Notes: generated by a model not told the origin, from the letters alone. DNA of 37,196 nucleotides from an uncultured Lachnospiraceae bacterium (GCA_910580195.1 CAJTWA010000046.1:1-37196); one strand, 5' to 3'. Positions 25,353-32,532 are shown, counted from the stretch's first letter. A program made the numbers and translations.

Positions 25353-27038
25353 ATGTTAAAGAAAATGGATCAGATGAAGATGAAAGAAAAACTCCAGTTT
25401 GGCTATGCCTTAGTCATTGGGCTGATGGTAGTCATTACGATTTTTTCTGTGGTGGGGCTGTTTTTGGTACAGGGAAAAATGAATTCTTATATCAAGGGTG
25501 CGCAGGCCGCGGATACTGCCGTAAAGACCTGCAGGATTGAATCCAACATTGCGGCAAGGAAAATCCGGGAACTTGCGCTGAATGATGATAAGGATATGCT
25601 GGCACAATATAAAGTGGAAATTGAAGAGAGCATGGCTTCTATTGAGGCAGCGCTGGATGACTTGAAAGCTACGGGCGTGATTGAAGACGAGCTCAACCAG
25701 AAATATGAAACTGCTTTGGAGAACTGGATGCAGCTTGGATACCGGATTGTGGAGGATTTAGAAGCCGGGAACCGGGCGGAAGGGATCACACAGATTATCA
25801 CAGAATGTTCCCCAGCATTGGCAGAAGCCGTTGGGATTGCAAAAGAAATTAACGATGATACGGATGAGATGAAGAAGGAGTCCCTCCAAATCAACCAGCA
25901 GACGGTTGTAATTGTCATCATTGTCATGGCCCTTTCCCTTGGCCTTGCCATACTGACTTCCATAAAAGTAGGGAACCGGATTGTAGGCAGCATTTTAGGG
26001 CCGCTGAGCGAGATTGAGCAGGCAGCCGTAGACCTGTCCGAAGGGAACCTCCATACAAGCATTACATATCAGAGCGAGGACGAAATTGGCAAGCTGGCAA
26101 ATGCCCTGCGCAGTTCTATTGACGGCTTGAGTTCTTATGTGGCGGATATTGACCATGCCATGCATGAGTTTTCAGAGGGGAATTTTGACGTTCAGGCCGG
26201 GGTAGAGTACCGGGGGGATTTCATGGGGATTGAAGAGTCCCTGATGCATTTTGAGAAAAATATGTCGGATATGGTGAAAAATGTCCAGACGGTAGCCAAC
26301 CAAGTGACAAAGGCGTCCGAGCAGATTGCCACAAATTCCACGGAGCTGGCAGAGGGCGCTACAGAACAGGCCGGGGTAACCAGCGAGCTTTCCGCCACTA
26401 TCGAAAATGTATCCGGGCAGATTGACCGCAATGCAAAAGAAGCCGTTGATATCAGCAGGGAAGTGCAGCAGCTTGGGAAGGAACTTGGGCATAGTAATGG
26501 AAAGATGCAGGAAATGGTGGAATCCATGGACCGCATCAGCCAGTCCTCCAATGAAATCAGCAAGATTATCGCTACGATTAATGAGATTGCCGCACAGACC
26601 AACCTGCTGGCGCTGAACGCTTCCATAGAAGCAGCCCGGGCAGGGGAGGCAGGGAAAGGCTTTGCCGTGGTTGCAGACCAAGTATCCCTGCTGGCATCCC
26701 AGAGCGCAGAAGCTGCAACGGAATCCACGTCCCTGATTGAAGAATCTGTCCGTGCAGTGGAAAAAGGGATGGTAACAGCCAATGAAACGGCCAGCCAGCT
26801 GCAGGAGGTAGTGAAGGGCGCAAAGGCGATTATTGATAAAATCAACCGGATTGCAGAAGCCTCCGAAGCACAGGCGGAAGCTGTGGACCAGATTAATCAG
26901 GGCGTAGAGCAGATTAACCATGTGGTGCAGACCAATACGGACACCTCCGAGGCATGCGCGGCCTCCAGCGAGGAAATGACCGCCCAAGCCGAAACCCTCC
27001 GGGGCATGATTGAGCAGTTCCGGGTAGGGAAATTTTAA
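25353..27038 (+). CDS. Methyl-accepting chemotaxis protein
   Basis: The 561-residue transmembrane receptor has TM1 at about 18-40, a small extracytoplasmic helical bundle (about 41-185, four-helix-bundle type), TM2 at about 188-208, HAMP (about 210-265) and a long signalling coiled coil. The hairpin tip is NEIAAQTNLLALNASIEAAR followed by AGEAGKGFAVVAD, the CheW/CheA contact site. The common VRxLAEQSA reads VSLLASQSA here. No C-terminal CheR/CheB docking pentapeptide is seen. GGAGGAGGGGG at 25334-25344 precedes the ATG, which is one base after the truA stop. No other chemotaxis genes are in the window. Confidence 0.95.
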   Translation: MLKKMDQMKMKEKLQFGYALVIGLMVVITIFSVVGLFLVQGKMNSYIKGAQAADTAVKTCRIESNIAARKIRELALNDDKDMLAQYKVEIEESMASIEAALDDLKATGVIEDELNQKYETALENWMQLGYRIVEDLEAGNRAEGITQIITECSPALAEAVGIAKEINDDTDEMKKESLQINQQTVVIVIIVMALSLGLAILTSIKVGNRIVGSILGPLSEIEQAAVDLSEGNLHTSITYQSEDEIGKLANALRSSIDGLSSYVADIDHAMHEFSEGNFDVQAGVEYRGDFMGIEESLMHFEKNMSDMVKNVQTVANQVTKASEQIATNSTELAEGATEQAGVTSELSATIENVSGQIDRNAKEAVDISREVQQLGKELGHSNGKMQEMVESMDRISQSSNEISKIIATINEIAAQTNLLALNASIEAARAGEAGKGFAVVADQVSLLASQSAEAATESTSLIEESVRAVEKGMVTANETASQLQEVVKGAKAIIDKINRIAEASEAQAEAVDQINQGVEQINHVVQTNTDTSEACAASSEEMTAQAETLRGMIEQFRVGKF

Positions 27039-27056
27039 GGCGCCGTGAAAAAAGAA

Positions 27057-27085
27057 TTGACACTGGGAAAATGATGTACTATAAT
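27057..27085 (+). promoter_or_regulatory. Perfect consensus promoter of rplM-rpsI
   Basis: TTGACA (27057-27062), a 17-bp spacer and TATAAT (27080-27085) form a full sigma-A consensus. It starts 19 bases after the chemoreceptor stop and suits a highly expressed ribosomal protein operon. Confidence 0.95.
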
Positions 27086-27361
27086 ATTTTGGTATGGCGA
27101 GTTAGAAATGCAAGCCTTTCTCCGGCGAAGCGTTTTTACTTTGATGTACAAAGAAAAATGTAAATGGTGTGAAAATGATAGGGCAGGTGGAATTTCAGGC
27201 CATGCAAAACCGTAGGCGCCTAAGGCCAAAGCGGAGGGATATCTGCAGCAGGCCAAAAACGGGCACAGCAGGTTTTGCAAGGCAGGGCAGCGGATAGGCG
27301 CAGCATTGGACGGCACCTGAATATCAGAGTAACACTGTAAAATTCAAGGAGGTAACAGTTG
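27086..27361 (+). promoter_or_regulatory. Long 5' leader of rplM-rpsI, candidate autoregulatory RNA
   Basis: About 270 bases separate the promoter from rplM. CTTTG/CAAAG around 27150 and TGCAAAACC/GGTTTTGCA (about 27204-27212 and 27270-27278) can pair. In Firmicutes an L13 leader motif is known upstream of rplM-rpsI, but I cannot confirm that this is it. The leader ends with AAGGAGG at 27346-27352. Confidence 0.5.
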
Positions 27362-27790
27362 ATGAATACTTTTGTACCAAGTGCGGCAGCAATCGAAAGA
27401 AAATGGTTTGTAGTTGACGCAGAAGGAAAGACATTAGGACGCCTTGCAACCGAAATCGCAAGGGTATTAAGGGGCAAACATAAGCCAATCTTCACCCCAT
27501 ACCTTGACACCGGCGATTATGTCATCGTGGTGAACGCAGAGAAGATAAAAGTAACCGGCAAGAAGCTGGACCAGAAGATTTACTACCATCACTCCGGATA
27601 TGTGGGAGGAATGAAAGAAACCACATTAAAAGAAATGCTGGCAAAGAAACCGGAACGGGTTCTGGAACATGCAGTAAAAGGGATGCTCCCCAAGGGGCCT
27701 TTGGGAAGGCAGATGTATAAGAAACTTTTCGTATACGCAGGGCCGGAACACAAGCATGCAGCCCAGAAACCAGAAGTATTGACATTTTAA
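27362..27790 (+). CDS. rplM: 50S ribosomal protein L13
   Basis: The 142-residue protein is of normal family length. It begins MNTFVPSAAAIERKWFVVDA, and GRLATEIARVLRGKHKPIFT, KITVTGKK-type and HAVKGMLPKGPLGRQMYKKL regions are clear. The ATG at 27362 is 9 bases after AAGGAGG; a TTG one codon earlier is less likely. It is followed by rpsI after 17 bases. Confidence 0.98.
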   Translation: MNTFVPSAAAIERKWFVVDAEGKTLGRLATEIARVLRGKHKPIFTPYLDTGDYVIVVNAEKIKVTGKKLDQKIYYHHSGYVGGMKETTLKEMLAKKPERVLEHAVKGMLPKGPLGRQMYKKLFVYAGPEHKHAAQKPEVLTF

Positions 27791-27807
27791 TCAGGAGGTA
27801 GGAAAAG

Positions 27808-28200
27808 ATGGCAGATGCAAGATATTATGGGACAGGCAGGAGGAAAAAATCCATTGCCAGAGTTTACTTAATGCCGGGTACGGGCAAGGTGACAATTAAT
27901 AAAAGGGACATGGACGACTATTTAGGGATGGAAACCTTGAAGGTTATCGTGCGCCAGCCATTGATGGCAACAGACACTGCTGACAAATTCGACGTCCTCG
28001 TAAACGTAAGGGGCGGCGGCTACACCGGGCAGGCAGGCGCAATCCGCCACGGCATTGCAAGGGCATTGCTCCAAGCAGACGCAGATTACCGGCCAGTGCT
28101 GAAATCAGCAGGGTTCCTCACACGTGACCCGCGTATGAAGGAAAGGAAGAAATACGGCTTGAAGGCAGCACGCCGGGCGCCGCAGTTCTCCAAGCGATAA
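27808..28200 (+). CDS. rpsI: 30S ribosomal protein S9
   Basis: The 130-residue protein contains YYGTGRRKKSIARVYLMPGT, the central GGGYTGQAGAIRHGIARAL and the basic end KKYGLKAARRAPQFSKR, which reaches the P-site tRNA. CAGGAGG precedes the start. It is the last gene of the ribosomal operon and the left border of the AT-rich island. Confidence 0.98.
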   Translation: MADARYYGTGRRKKSIARVYLMPGTGKVTINKRDMDDYLGMETLKVIVRQPLMATDTADKFDVLVNVRGGGYTGQAGAIRHGIARALLQADADYRPVLKSAGFLTRDPRMKERKKYGLKAARRAPQFSKR

Positions 28201-28253
28201 TTCTTCAGAATTTCCGTTTGAGATAGGAAAACGGAATGTCAAATATAGCTTTC

Positions 28254-28287
28254 AATCCCCAAAGCATATGTGTTTTGGGGATTTTGT
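28254..28287 (+). terminator. Terminator of rplM-rpsI, first copy of a duplicated terminator sequence
   Basis: A 10-bp stem AATCCCCAAA with its complement (28254-28263/28274-28283) has a 10-nt loop and then TTTG. A near-copy lies at 29335-29364 and matches over about 30 bases with four differences. Confidence 0.88.
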
Positions 28288-28453
28288 CTGCAGTTTGTAT
28301 AAAATGCCAGTAGATATTTATTGGAAAATGAGTATAATATAAATAAGAAGTTCGGTGGAACCTCTTATCATTCTGTCGGAACTGCATATCGGCATTAATA
28401 GAAAAGGTGCAGATACAAATATTTTTGTAATTTCGTTGGTAAGAATAAAGAGT

Positions 28454-28556
28454 GAAGGTCTCCATTAACCTTTGGTAGCCAATCCATAAAGAGATGAACA
28501 TTAAAGAAGGTCTCCATTAACCTTCGGTAATCAATCCGTAAAGAGATGAACATTAA
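28454..28556 (+). repeat. Two 52-nt tandem repeats of the antitoxin RNA
   Basis: Units at 28454-28505 and 28506-28556 both run from GAAGGTCTCCATTAACCTT through AATCC, TAAAGAGATGAACATTAA. Each can form the stem GAAGGT/ACCTTY with loop CTCCATTA; the closing pair is G-C in one unit and G-U in the other. The loop CTC can pair with GAG downstream in the unit (for example 28512-28514 with 28543-28545), a possible pseudoknot. A degenerate partial unit (TTGGTA...AATAAAGAG, about 28432-28452) precedes them. Confidence 0.9.
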
Positions 28557-28559
28557 CGA

Positions 28560-28591
28560 GTGGGAAGTTGCTATAACTTCCCACATTTTTT
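28560..28591 (+). terminator. Intrinsic terminator between antitoxin RNA and toxin gene
   Basis: A perfect 10-bp stem GTGGGAAGTT with its complement (28560-28569/28575-28584), a 5-nt loop and T6 at 28586-28591. It lies 17 bases before the toxin start codon. In type III systems such a terminator lowers toxin transcription relative to the antitoxin RNA. Confidence 0.93.
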
Positions 28592-28608
28592 GAAAAAGAG
28601 GTAAAATA

Positions 28609-29187
28609 GTGTTTAAGTTTGATGGGAATATAAAGTTTATTAACATAGAGTCAAATTATATCAAGGAGCTAAATCTTGTATGCCCAGAGGTATATTATAA
28701 ATCAGTAGGTTATGATAATAAACCATACATAGGAATTTTGATAAACGAAGAAAATCGGTCATATGCAATTCCATTATCTTCGGCAAAAGAAAAACATAAA
28801 AATTGGAAAAACATTAATCAGGAATGTTATCTGGTGTATGAATATGCTTTGAAGTCAAAAATGGGGGATGCAGATATTTGGGTACAAGATAATGATGAAA
28901 ATATGGTTAAGCATATCATGGCAGTGATAGATATTAAAAAAATGATTCCTGTTAAATCAGGGGTATATAAAGAAACAAATTTAAATAAAGAAAATACTGA
29001 TACACCAGAAACAGTAAGATATAAGGATTTACTGAATAAAGAATATTCTTTTTGCCTGAAAATTGTAGGAGATTTAATAAAGAAAGCTAATAGGTTGTAT
29101 AATAGTCAGATGGCTACGGGAAAAGTTAAAAAATTTTGCTGTGATTTTAAATTGTTGGAGCAAGTTTGCGATACATACGTGATTTAA
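28609..29187 (+). CDS. Type III toxin-antitoxin endoribonuclease, ToxN/AbiQ/CptN-like
   Basis: The 192-residue protein resembles ToxN/AbiQ endoribonucleases. It has the core order KPYIGILI (38-45), then SYAIPLSSAKEKH (51-63), equivalent to the ToxN segment whose Thr/Ser and Lys form the active site, then IKKMIPV (109-115), and a C-terminal helical part ending NSQMATGKVKKFCCDFKLLE. The toxin cleaves mRNA and its own antitoxin RNA; related systems abort phage infection. The start is GTG, supported by AGAGGT at 28597-28602. Codon use is strongly AT-rich compared with the genes before it. The gene follows a repeat RNA and terminator, which supports the call; the subfamily (ToxN, CptN or TenpN) is unresolved. 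Confidence 0.82.
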   Translation: MFKFDGNIKFINIESNYIKELNLVCPEVYYKSVGYDNKPYIGILINEENRSYAIPLSSAKEKHKNWKNINQECYLVYEYALKSKMGDADIWVQDNDENMVKHIMAVIDIKKMIPVKSGVYKETNLNKENTDTPETVRYKDLLNKEYSFCLKIVGDLIKKANRLYNSQMATGKVKKFCCDFKLLEQVCDTYVI

Positions 29188-29329
29188 TATGAGTAATTAA
29201 AATAGGCAAGTGGCTGTTTGGGTTTGTATCAAGGGCTGTGGGTAAGTGGCAGGTAACTAACAAAGTACTTGAAAATGCCCTGTTTCAGGCATTTGGAACT
29301 ATATAAGAGAGAAGTATGAGGTATCAGAT

Positions 29330-29371
29330 AATTCCAATCCCCAAGGCGTATATGTTTTAGGGATTGGAATT
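29330..29371. terminator. Convergent terminator, second copy of the rpsI-type terminator sequence
   Basis: A perfect 12-bp stem AATTCCAATCCC with its complement (29330-29341/29360-29371) has an 18-nt loop. Positions 29335-29364 repeat the rpsI terminator at 28254-28283 with four changes. It lies between the toxin gene and the minus-strand secreted protein gene. The rest of 29188-29384 holds a small hairpin (29273-29293) and no gene. Confidence 0.75.
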
Positions 29372-29384
29372 TATATTTAGGAGG

Positions 29385-29918
29385 TTAAAAAATAGTTCCA
29401 TTTTTATCACAGGTTAAGGTAATTTTTTTTGAAATAGCTTGGGTTGTAATGCCAGATTGTGTTTGTTTTGCAGTAAAATTCCCTGTTGCCATATTCCCAG
29501 ATTTCGAAGAAGATTTTGCGCTAAAATTCCATTGCCTGTCAGAAATGGAGGAACTGTGTGATACGGATGTGCATAAAGCGGAAACACCGCTGGGGTAACG
29601 GAAGGAAGCAGTCAATGTAAAGCTGGCTGCAGTGGAACCCGATGCAGTTTTCAGGGTATACGTTTTTGATGCAGTCCTTGATGCACGTGTAGGGGCTGTT
29701 TGGATTTCCAGAGTAGTAATGCCATAGAAGCCGTTGCCCAAATCCTCAATAGCAGTATGTGTGTGCAGCTGTTGGTTTGCGGATTTTAAATATGCGCTGT
29801 CAGGCAAATCCTTGGCAGCAGTATGCACAAGTAGTTGTTGGGAGGATGAGGCATAGGAAACTGCTGGGGCAGATAAGAACATGAAAATGGCAAGTAAGCC
29901 AACATATAATTTTCTCAT
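29385..29918 (-). CDS. Small secreted protein of unknown function
   Basis: The 177-residue protein has a clear signal peptide (MRKLYVGLLAIFMFLSAPAV, cleavage after SYA near residue 23). The mature part starts with two related segments, QQLLVHTAAKDLPDSAYL and QQLHTHTAIEDLGNGFYG, followed by a Ser/Thr/Ala-rich beta-type region with two Cys (CTSVS, TCDKNG) that could form a disulfide. AAAGGAA lies upstream of the ATG. It is downstream of the DUF6120-like gene on the same strand (99-base gap) and probably shares its transcript. I recognise no family; other exported proteins of the island are of similar size and composition. Confidence 0.72.
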   Translation of the reverse strand: MRKLYVGLLAIFMFLSAPAVSYASSSQQLLVHTAAKDLPDSAYLKSANQQLHTHTAIEDLGNGFYGITTLEIQTAPTRASRTASKTYTLKTASGSTAASFTLTASFRYPSGVSALCTSVSHSSSISDRQWNFSAKSSSKSGNMATGNFTAKQTQSGITTQAISKKITLTCDKNGTIF

Positions 29919-30017
29919 AAGATCAATTTATTCCTTTCTTAATTATAAAGGTTTATTAGTAATGAAATTCTTATTTTTCTATGCAGATTAGATTTATTCT
30001 GGAATACAGACAGTACG

Positions 30018-30404
30018 CTAGTCTGGAATTTCTGGATAAACTACAGTTTCAATTTCAATTTCTGTTACCGTGCTTTGCCTTACAGTATACACGAACCAAG
30101 TGCACCACGCGGCAAATGCGGTTGTAAGCAAAATACATGTAAAGCGTATTATTTTGTTGAACAGGATAAATTTGGACAGCGTATCCTCTGGGATATTTTC
30201 GATATATATTTCTGCTAATTCATCTATTGTGCCAAATTGCCCATAAATATCATCCATGGATGCATCAGGGTGTTCTTGGCAGTAATTTGCTATGCCGCTT
30301 TTTAGGGAACATAAGTATACTTTCCGTGCATGGAAGACATATGGCAGTTTCCGCTTTAGGCGGCGGCAATATCTTTTTAATTCTTTAGCGTTTGCTTGGT
30401 TCAG
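30018..30404 (-). CDS. DUF6120/HAAS-like membrane protein, apparent CTG start
   Basis: From the only in-frame ATG (30257) the product would be 79 residues, but the frame is open upstream and encodes 49 more residues that look real: AKELKRYCRRLKRKLP, then HARKVYLCSLKSGIANYCQE, leading into MDDIYGQFGTIDELAEIYIE. This is the helical N-terminal pattern of DUF6120/HAAS (DUF1700-like) proteins, followed by one membrane segment (about 90-108) and a short outer tail. No ATG, GTG or TTG lies in the extension. CTG at 30404 follows AAAGGAGGGG by 6 bases, so a CTG start gives a 128-residue protein. A minus-strand promoter fits. HAAS-type proteins are often paired with PadR regulators, and a PadR gene lies at the other end of the island. 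Confidence 0.7.
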   Translation of the reverse strand: MNQANAKELKRYCRRLKRKLPYVFHARKVYLCSLKSGIANYCQEHPDASMDDIYGQFGTIDELAEIYIENIPEDTLSKFILFNKIIRFTCILLTTAFAAWCTWFVYTVRQSTVTEIEIETVVYPEIPD

Positions 30405-30474
30405 TGGAATCCCCTCCTTTGTGCCTTGATAAATTTATGATGATTTGTATCGTGCCGTTGCAAAATCCATTTAC

Positions 30475-30503
30475 ATTGTATAAAAATTCTAAGCAAAAAT
30501 CAA
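30475..30503 (-). promoter_or_regulatory. Promoter of the DUF6120-like gene
   Basis: On the minus strand TTGATT (30498-30503), 17 bases, TACAAT (30475-30480). It would start a transcript about 65 bases before the CTG codon. Confidence 0.65.
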
Positions 30504-30525
30504 TACATAGAATAACAATATAATA

Positions 30526-30554
30526 TTGACAAATATATATTGTTGTGATATTAT
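30526..30554 (+). promoter_or_regulatory. Promoter of lipoprotein gene A
   Basis: TTGACA (30526-30531), a 17-bp spacer, TATTAT (30549-30554), 32 bases before the start codon. The matching stretch before lipoprotein gene B keeps the -10 (TATTAT, 32820-32825) but has TTAAAA-like sequence where TTGACA should be. Confidence 0.85.
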
Positions 30555-30586
30555 AAAAACATAAAATTTTTAAGGCAGGGGATGTT

Positions 30587-31489
30587 ATGAAAAAAAGATT
30601 TACGATGCTGGTATTTGGCATACTGCTGGCAGTGGTGGCGGCTGGCTGCAGTTCGGCAAGGGAAAAAGATAGTAATGATACTTTCCAAAATGAAGCAGGC
30701 GAGGAATTGCCATCTAATGTTGTTGCTTTCGGTATGTATAGTAATGAAAGAGATTATATAGACAATGGATCCTCCCTAAACCGTGAAACAGCAGAAAAGC
30801 ATATGGTTGAAATTGAGCAGAACCTAAATAGGGAGGTCAAGTATTTGCTATTAGCTTTTGCAGATTACAGGCAAATAGGTTTTTTTGTTGATGGAAAAGA
30901 ATATATAAAGTACCCTTTTGTATTGGGGAAAAAAGAAACAAGAGATATTAATATCAGCCATAGCCGATTATCAGATTGCAGGGAATTAACATACCTTATT
31001 ATTCCGGATTATGAGGAAAAAGTGCAGGAGAACGACATAGAACAGCTATTAAACATTTCTACTGTCTATTCTATGCGCTATTTATTAGAGTTTGGGACGA
31101 AGACTGTGCCGGAGGCGTCCAAAGAGCCAGAAAGAGCAACAATCAATCAGGAAGGCATTTTTTTGAGTGATTCAGAAAAGCAACAAGAAGTTCTGACAAT
31201 TGTAAAGAGGGATATCCCATTGTATTTACATATTTCAGTGAAAGACCCAGAGGTAGTGGATTATTTATTTTTCATGTTAAATGATTGGGAACAAGTACCA
31301 ATAGCCGATGATTTTTATTTTTATCTTAAGAATGACCCTGTTGATGGATGGATTCAGGAGATTAATGTGTCAGGAATGATGCCGGATTCCAACTTTCAGA
31401 TAGTAGGCATACCAAACCCGTTTCAGGATTTTGATTTTTACTCAAATAAAGCTGTTTATTATACGCACCGAATCCATGTGGTTGAATAA
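30587..31489 (+). CDS. Lipoprotein A, unknown function, paralogue of lipoprotein B
   Basis: The 300-residue protein has a type II signal peptide, MKKRFTMLVFGILLAVVAAGC, with lipidated Cys21. Two similar beta-type segments follow: one around VKYLLLAFADYRQIGFFVDG and ELTYLIIPDYEEK, the second around VDYLFFMLNDWEQVPIADD. The same arrangement and near-identical signal peptide occur in the protein at 32858, so they arose by duplication. AGGGGA precedes the ATG. It is divergent from the DUF6120-like gene. No known family is recognised. Confidence 0.78.
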   Translation: MKKRFTMLVFGILLAVVAAGCSSAREKDSNDTFQNEAGEELPSNVVAFGMYSNERDYIDNGSSLNRETAEKHMVEIEQNLNREVKYLLLAFADYRQIGFFVDGKEYIKYPFVLGKKETRDINISHSRLSDCRELTYLIIPDYEEKVQENDIEQLLNISTVYSMRYLLEFGTKTVPEASKEPERATINQEGIFLSDSEKQQEVLTIVKRDIPLYLHISVKDPEVVDYLFFMLNDWEQVPIADDFYFYLKNDPVDGWIQEINVSGMMPDSNFQIVGIPNPFQDFDFYSNKAVYYTHRIHVVE

Positions 31490-31631
31490 TTTTTATGTTC
31501 GTTTGGGCTATTTTTATTGAAATATGTAACAAACAGTAATATGCATTTTGCAGAAAGGGGGAGCGTTAAAGCATTACTGTTAAAATAAGGAATTTATTAA
31601 TAATTAGCGATGGGAGAAAGGAAATGGGAAA

Positions 31632-32063
31632 ATGAAAGTAAAGAGGTTTTTGGCAATGTTTTCAGTAACTCTGGTTTTTGCTGCTACTGTTAATCCAGTG
31701 TTGGCAGCAGATAATGCGCAAGGGGGTAAAGTATCAAAGGATAATTCCCGAGCTGCTGTGATTATGGATTATGGGAGCACATATGGTTCAGCTCCTTACA
31801 GTTCAGGATTTTATAGGATTCAATCATACGGAAAATCATATTCTGATGTACGGAATGATGTTATTACAACTACCAATTATTTGATTGTAGATGGGTATCA
31901 ACAAGATTCTAAAACCAAAACAGAATATAATGTTTCTACAAGCCAAACTGGGAAAACAAGTTGTGTTATCTCAAATTATGGAAGTGCCTATACATATAGT
32001 ACCCATTTTTTTAAACTGAAAGGTTATAAGGATCATGTACTGAATACTTCGCGCTCTTTATAA
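31632..32063 (+). CDS. Small secreted protein, paralogue of the next gene
   Basis: The 143-residue protein has a signal peptide (MKVKRFLAMFSVTLVFAATV, cleavage after VLA near 25). The mature part contains YRIQSYGKSYSDVRNDVITT, TNYLIVDGYQQ and the end YSTHFFKLKGYKDHVLNTS. The following gene product has matching blocks in the same order. AGAAAGGAAATGGGAAA precedes the start. It follows lipoprotein A after 142 bases. Function unknown; size, export and tandem paralogy would suit a secreted peptide or surface factor, but no toxin or bacteriocin family is recognised. Confidence 0.72.
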   Translation: MKVKRFLAMFSVTLVFAATVNPVLAADNAQGGKVSKDNSRAAVIMDYGSTYGSAPYSSGFYRIQSYGKSYSDVRNDVITTTNYLIVDGYQQDSKTKTEYNVSTSQTGKTSCVISNYGSAYTYSTHFFKLKGYKDHVLNTSRSL

Positions 32064-32082
32064 TTAGGAAGGAGAAATAAGC

Positions 32083-32532
32083 ATGAAGAAAAAAATTTTG
32101 GTGTTGTTTGCAGCAATGTCCATACTGGGAAGTTCAATGAGCGTAAATGCTGTGGGGATTTCGGGAGAAGGGCAAGTGTTTCGCCCAGAGGTGAGCGGAA
32201 GAAAAGAAAGTAAAGGATTAGCTCCAAAGGGGGATACGCCAACAGATAGAGGAACAACAGCAATTTCTGGATTCCTTGGTAGCGTAAATTCATATGGGGA
32301 ATCTACTTCCACAATAAAAAATGATAAAATTACAACCCGGAATTACCTTGTGGTTGATGGGAAACAAGTGAAAAGTTATGAATCCATCAGCACAAATTCT
32401 AAAAGTGATAAAACGACAGAAATATATGCGGGAGTAAGTTTGTTTAATCCGGATGCATATTCCCATAGTACACATATATTTGAATGTAAAGGTTATAAGA
32501 CAAATGTGCTTAATTCCAGCAAGAAATTATAG
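32083..32532 (+). CDS. Small secreted protein, paralogue of the preceding gene
   Basis: The 149-residue protein has a signal peptide (MKKKILVLFAAMSILGSSMS, cleavage after VNA near 23). A Gly/Lys/Pro-rich linker (about 25-58) is followed by SYGESTSTIKNDKITTRNYL, VVDGKQVKSYESI and YSHSTHIFECKGYKTNVLNS, which align with the preceding protein. AAGGAGA lies 8 bases before the ATG, and the gap to the preceding gene is 19 bases, so they are one operon. Function unknown. Confidence 0.72.
   Translation: MKKKILVLFAAMSILGSSMSVNAVGISGEGQVFRPEVSGRKESKGLAPKGDTPTDRGTTAISGFLGSVNSYGESTSTIKNDKITTRNYLVVDGKQVKSYESISTNSKSDKTTEIYAGVSLFNPDAYSHSTHIFECKGYKTNVLNSSKKL

Larger units (their letters stand above)
28345..28591 (+). 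ncRNA. Candidate type III antitoxin RNA (ToxI/CptI-like) upstream of the toxin gene
   Basis: A -10-like TATAAT at 28333-28338 (weak -35) would start a transcript near 28345. The RNA contains two 52-nt tandem repeats and ends in a strong terminator immediately before a ToxN-like gene. This is the exact layout of type III toxin-antitoxin loci, in which the toxin cuts the repeat RNA into units that bind and inhibit it. No protein-coding potential is seen. The role is inferred from architecture plus the toxin family; the 5' end is approximate. The rest of the 28201-28608 gap holds only the rpsI terminator. Confidence 0.7.

Noticed and set aside
26172..26987. A 271-codon minus-strand frame inside the chemoreceptor gene
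   Set aside because: The sense strand encodes the highly conserved signalling domain; the antisense frame has no family features or start signals.
28454..28556. A short CRISPR array
   Set aside because: The two units are directly adjacent with no unique spacers, and no cas genes are present.
28395..28646. An 83-codon minus-strand reading frame across the repeat region
   Set aside because: It runs through the tandem repeats and the terminator hairpin, its sequence simply repeats with the 52-nt units, and it has no ribosome site. The repeats are better explained as antitoxin RNA.
30385..30621. A 78-codon minus-strand frame upstream of the DUF6120-like gene
   Set aside because: It covers the divergent promoter region and the start of lipoprotein gene A, is low in coding character and has no ribosome site.
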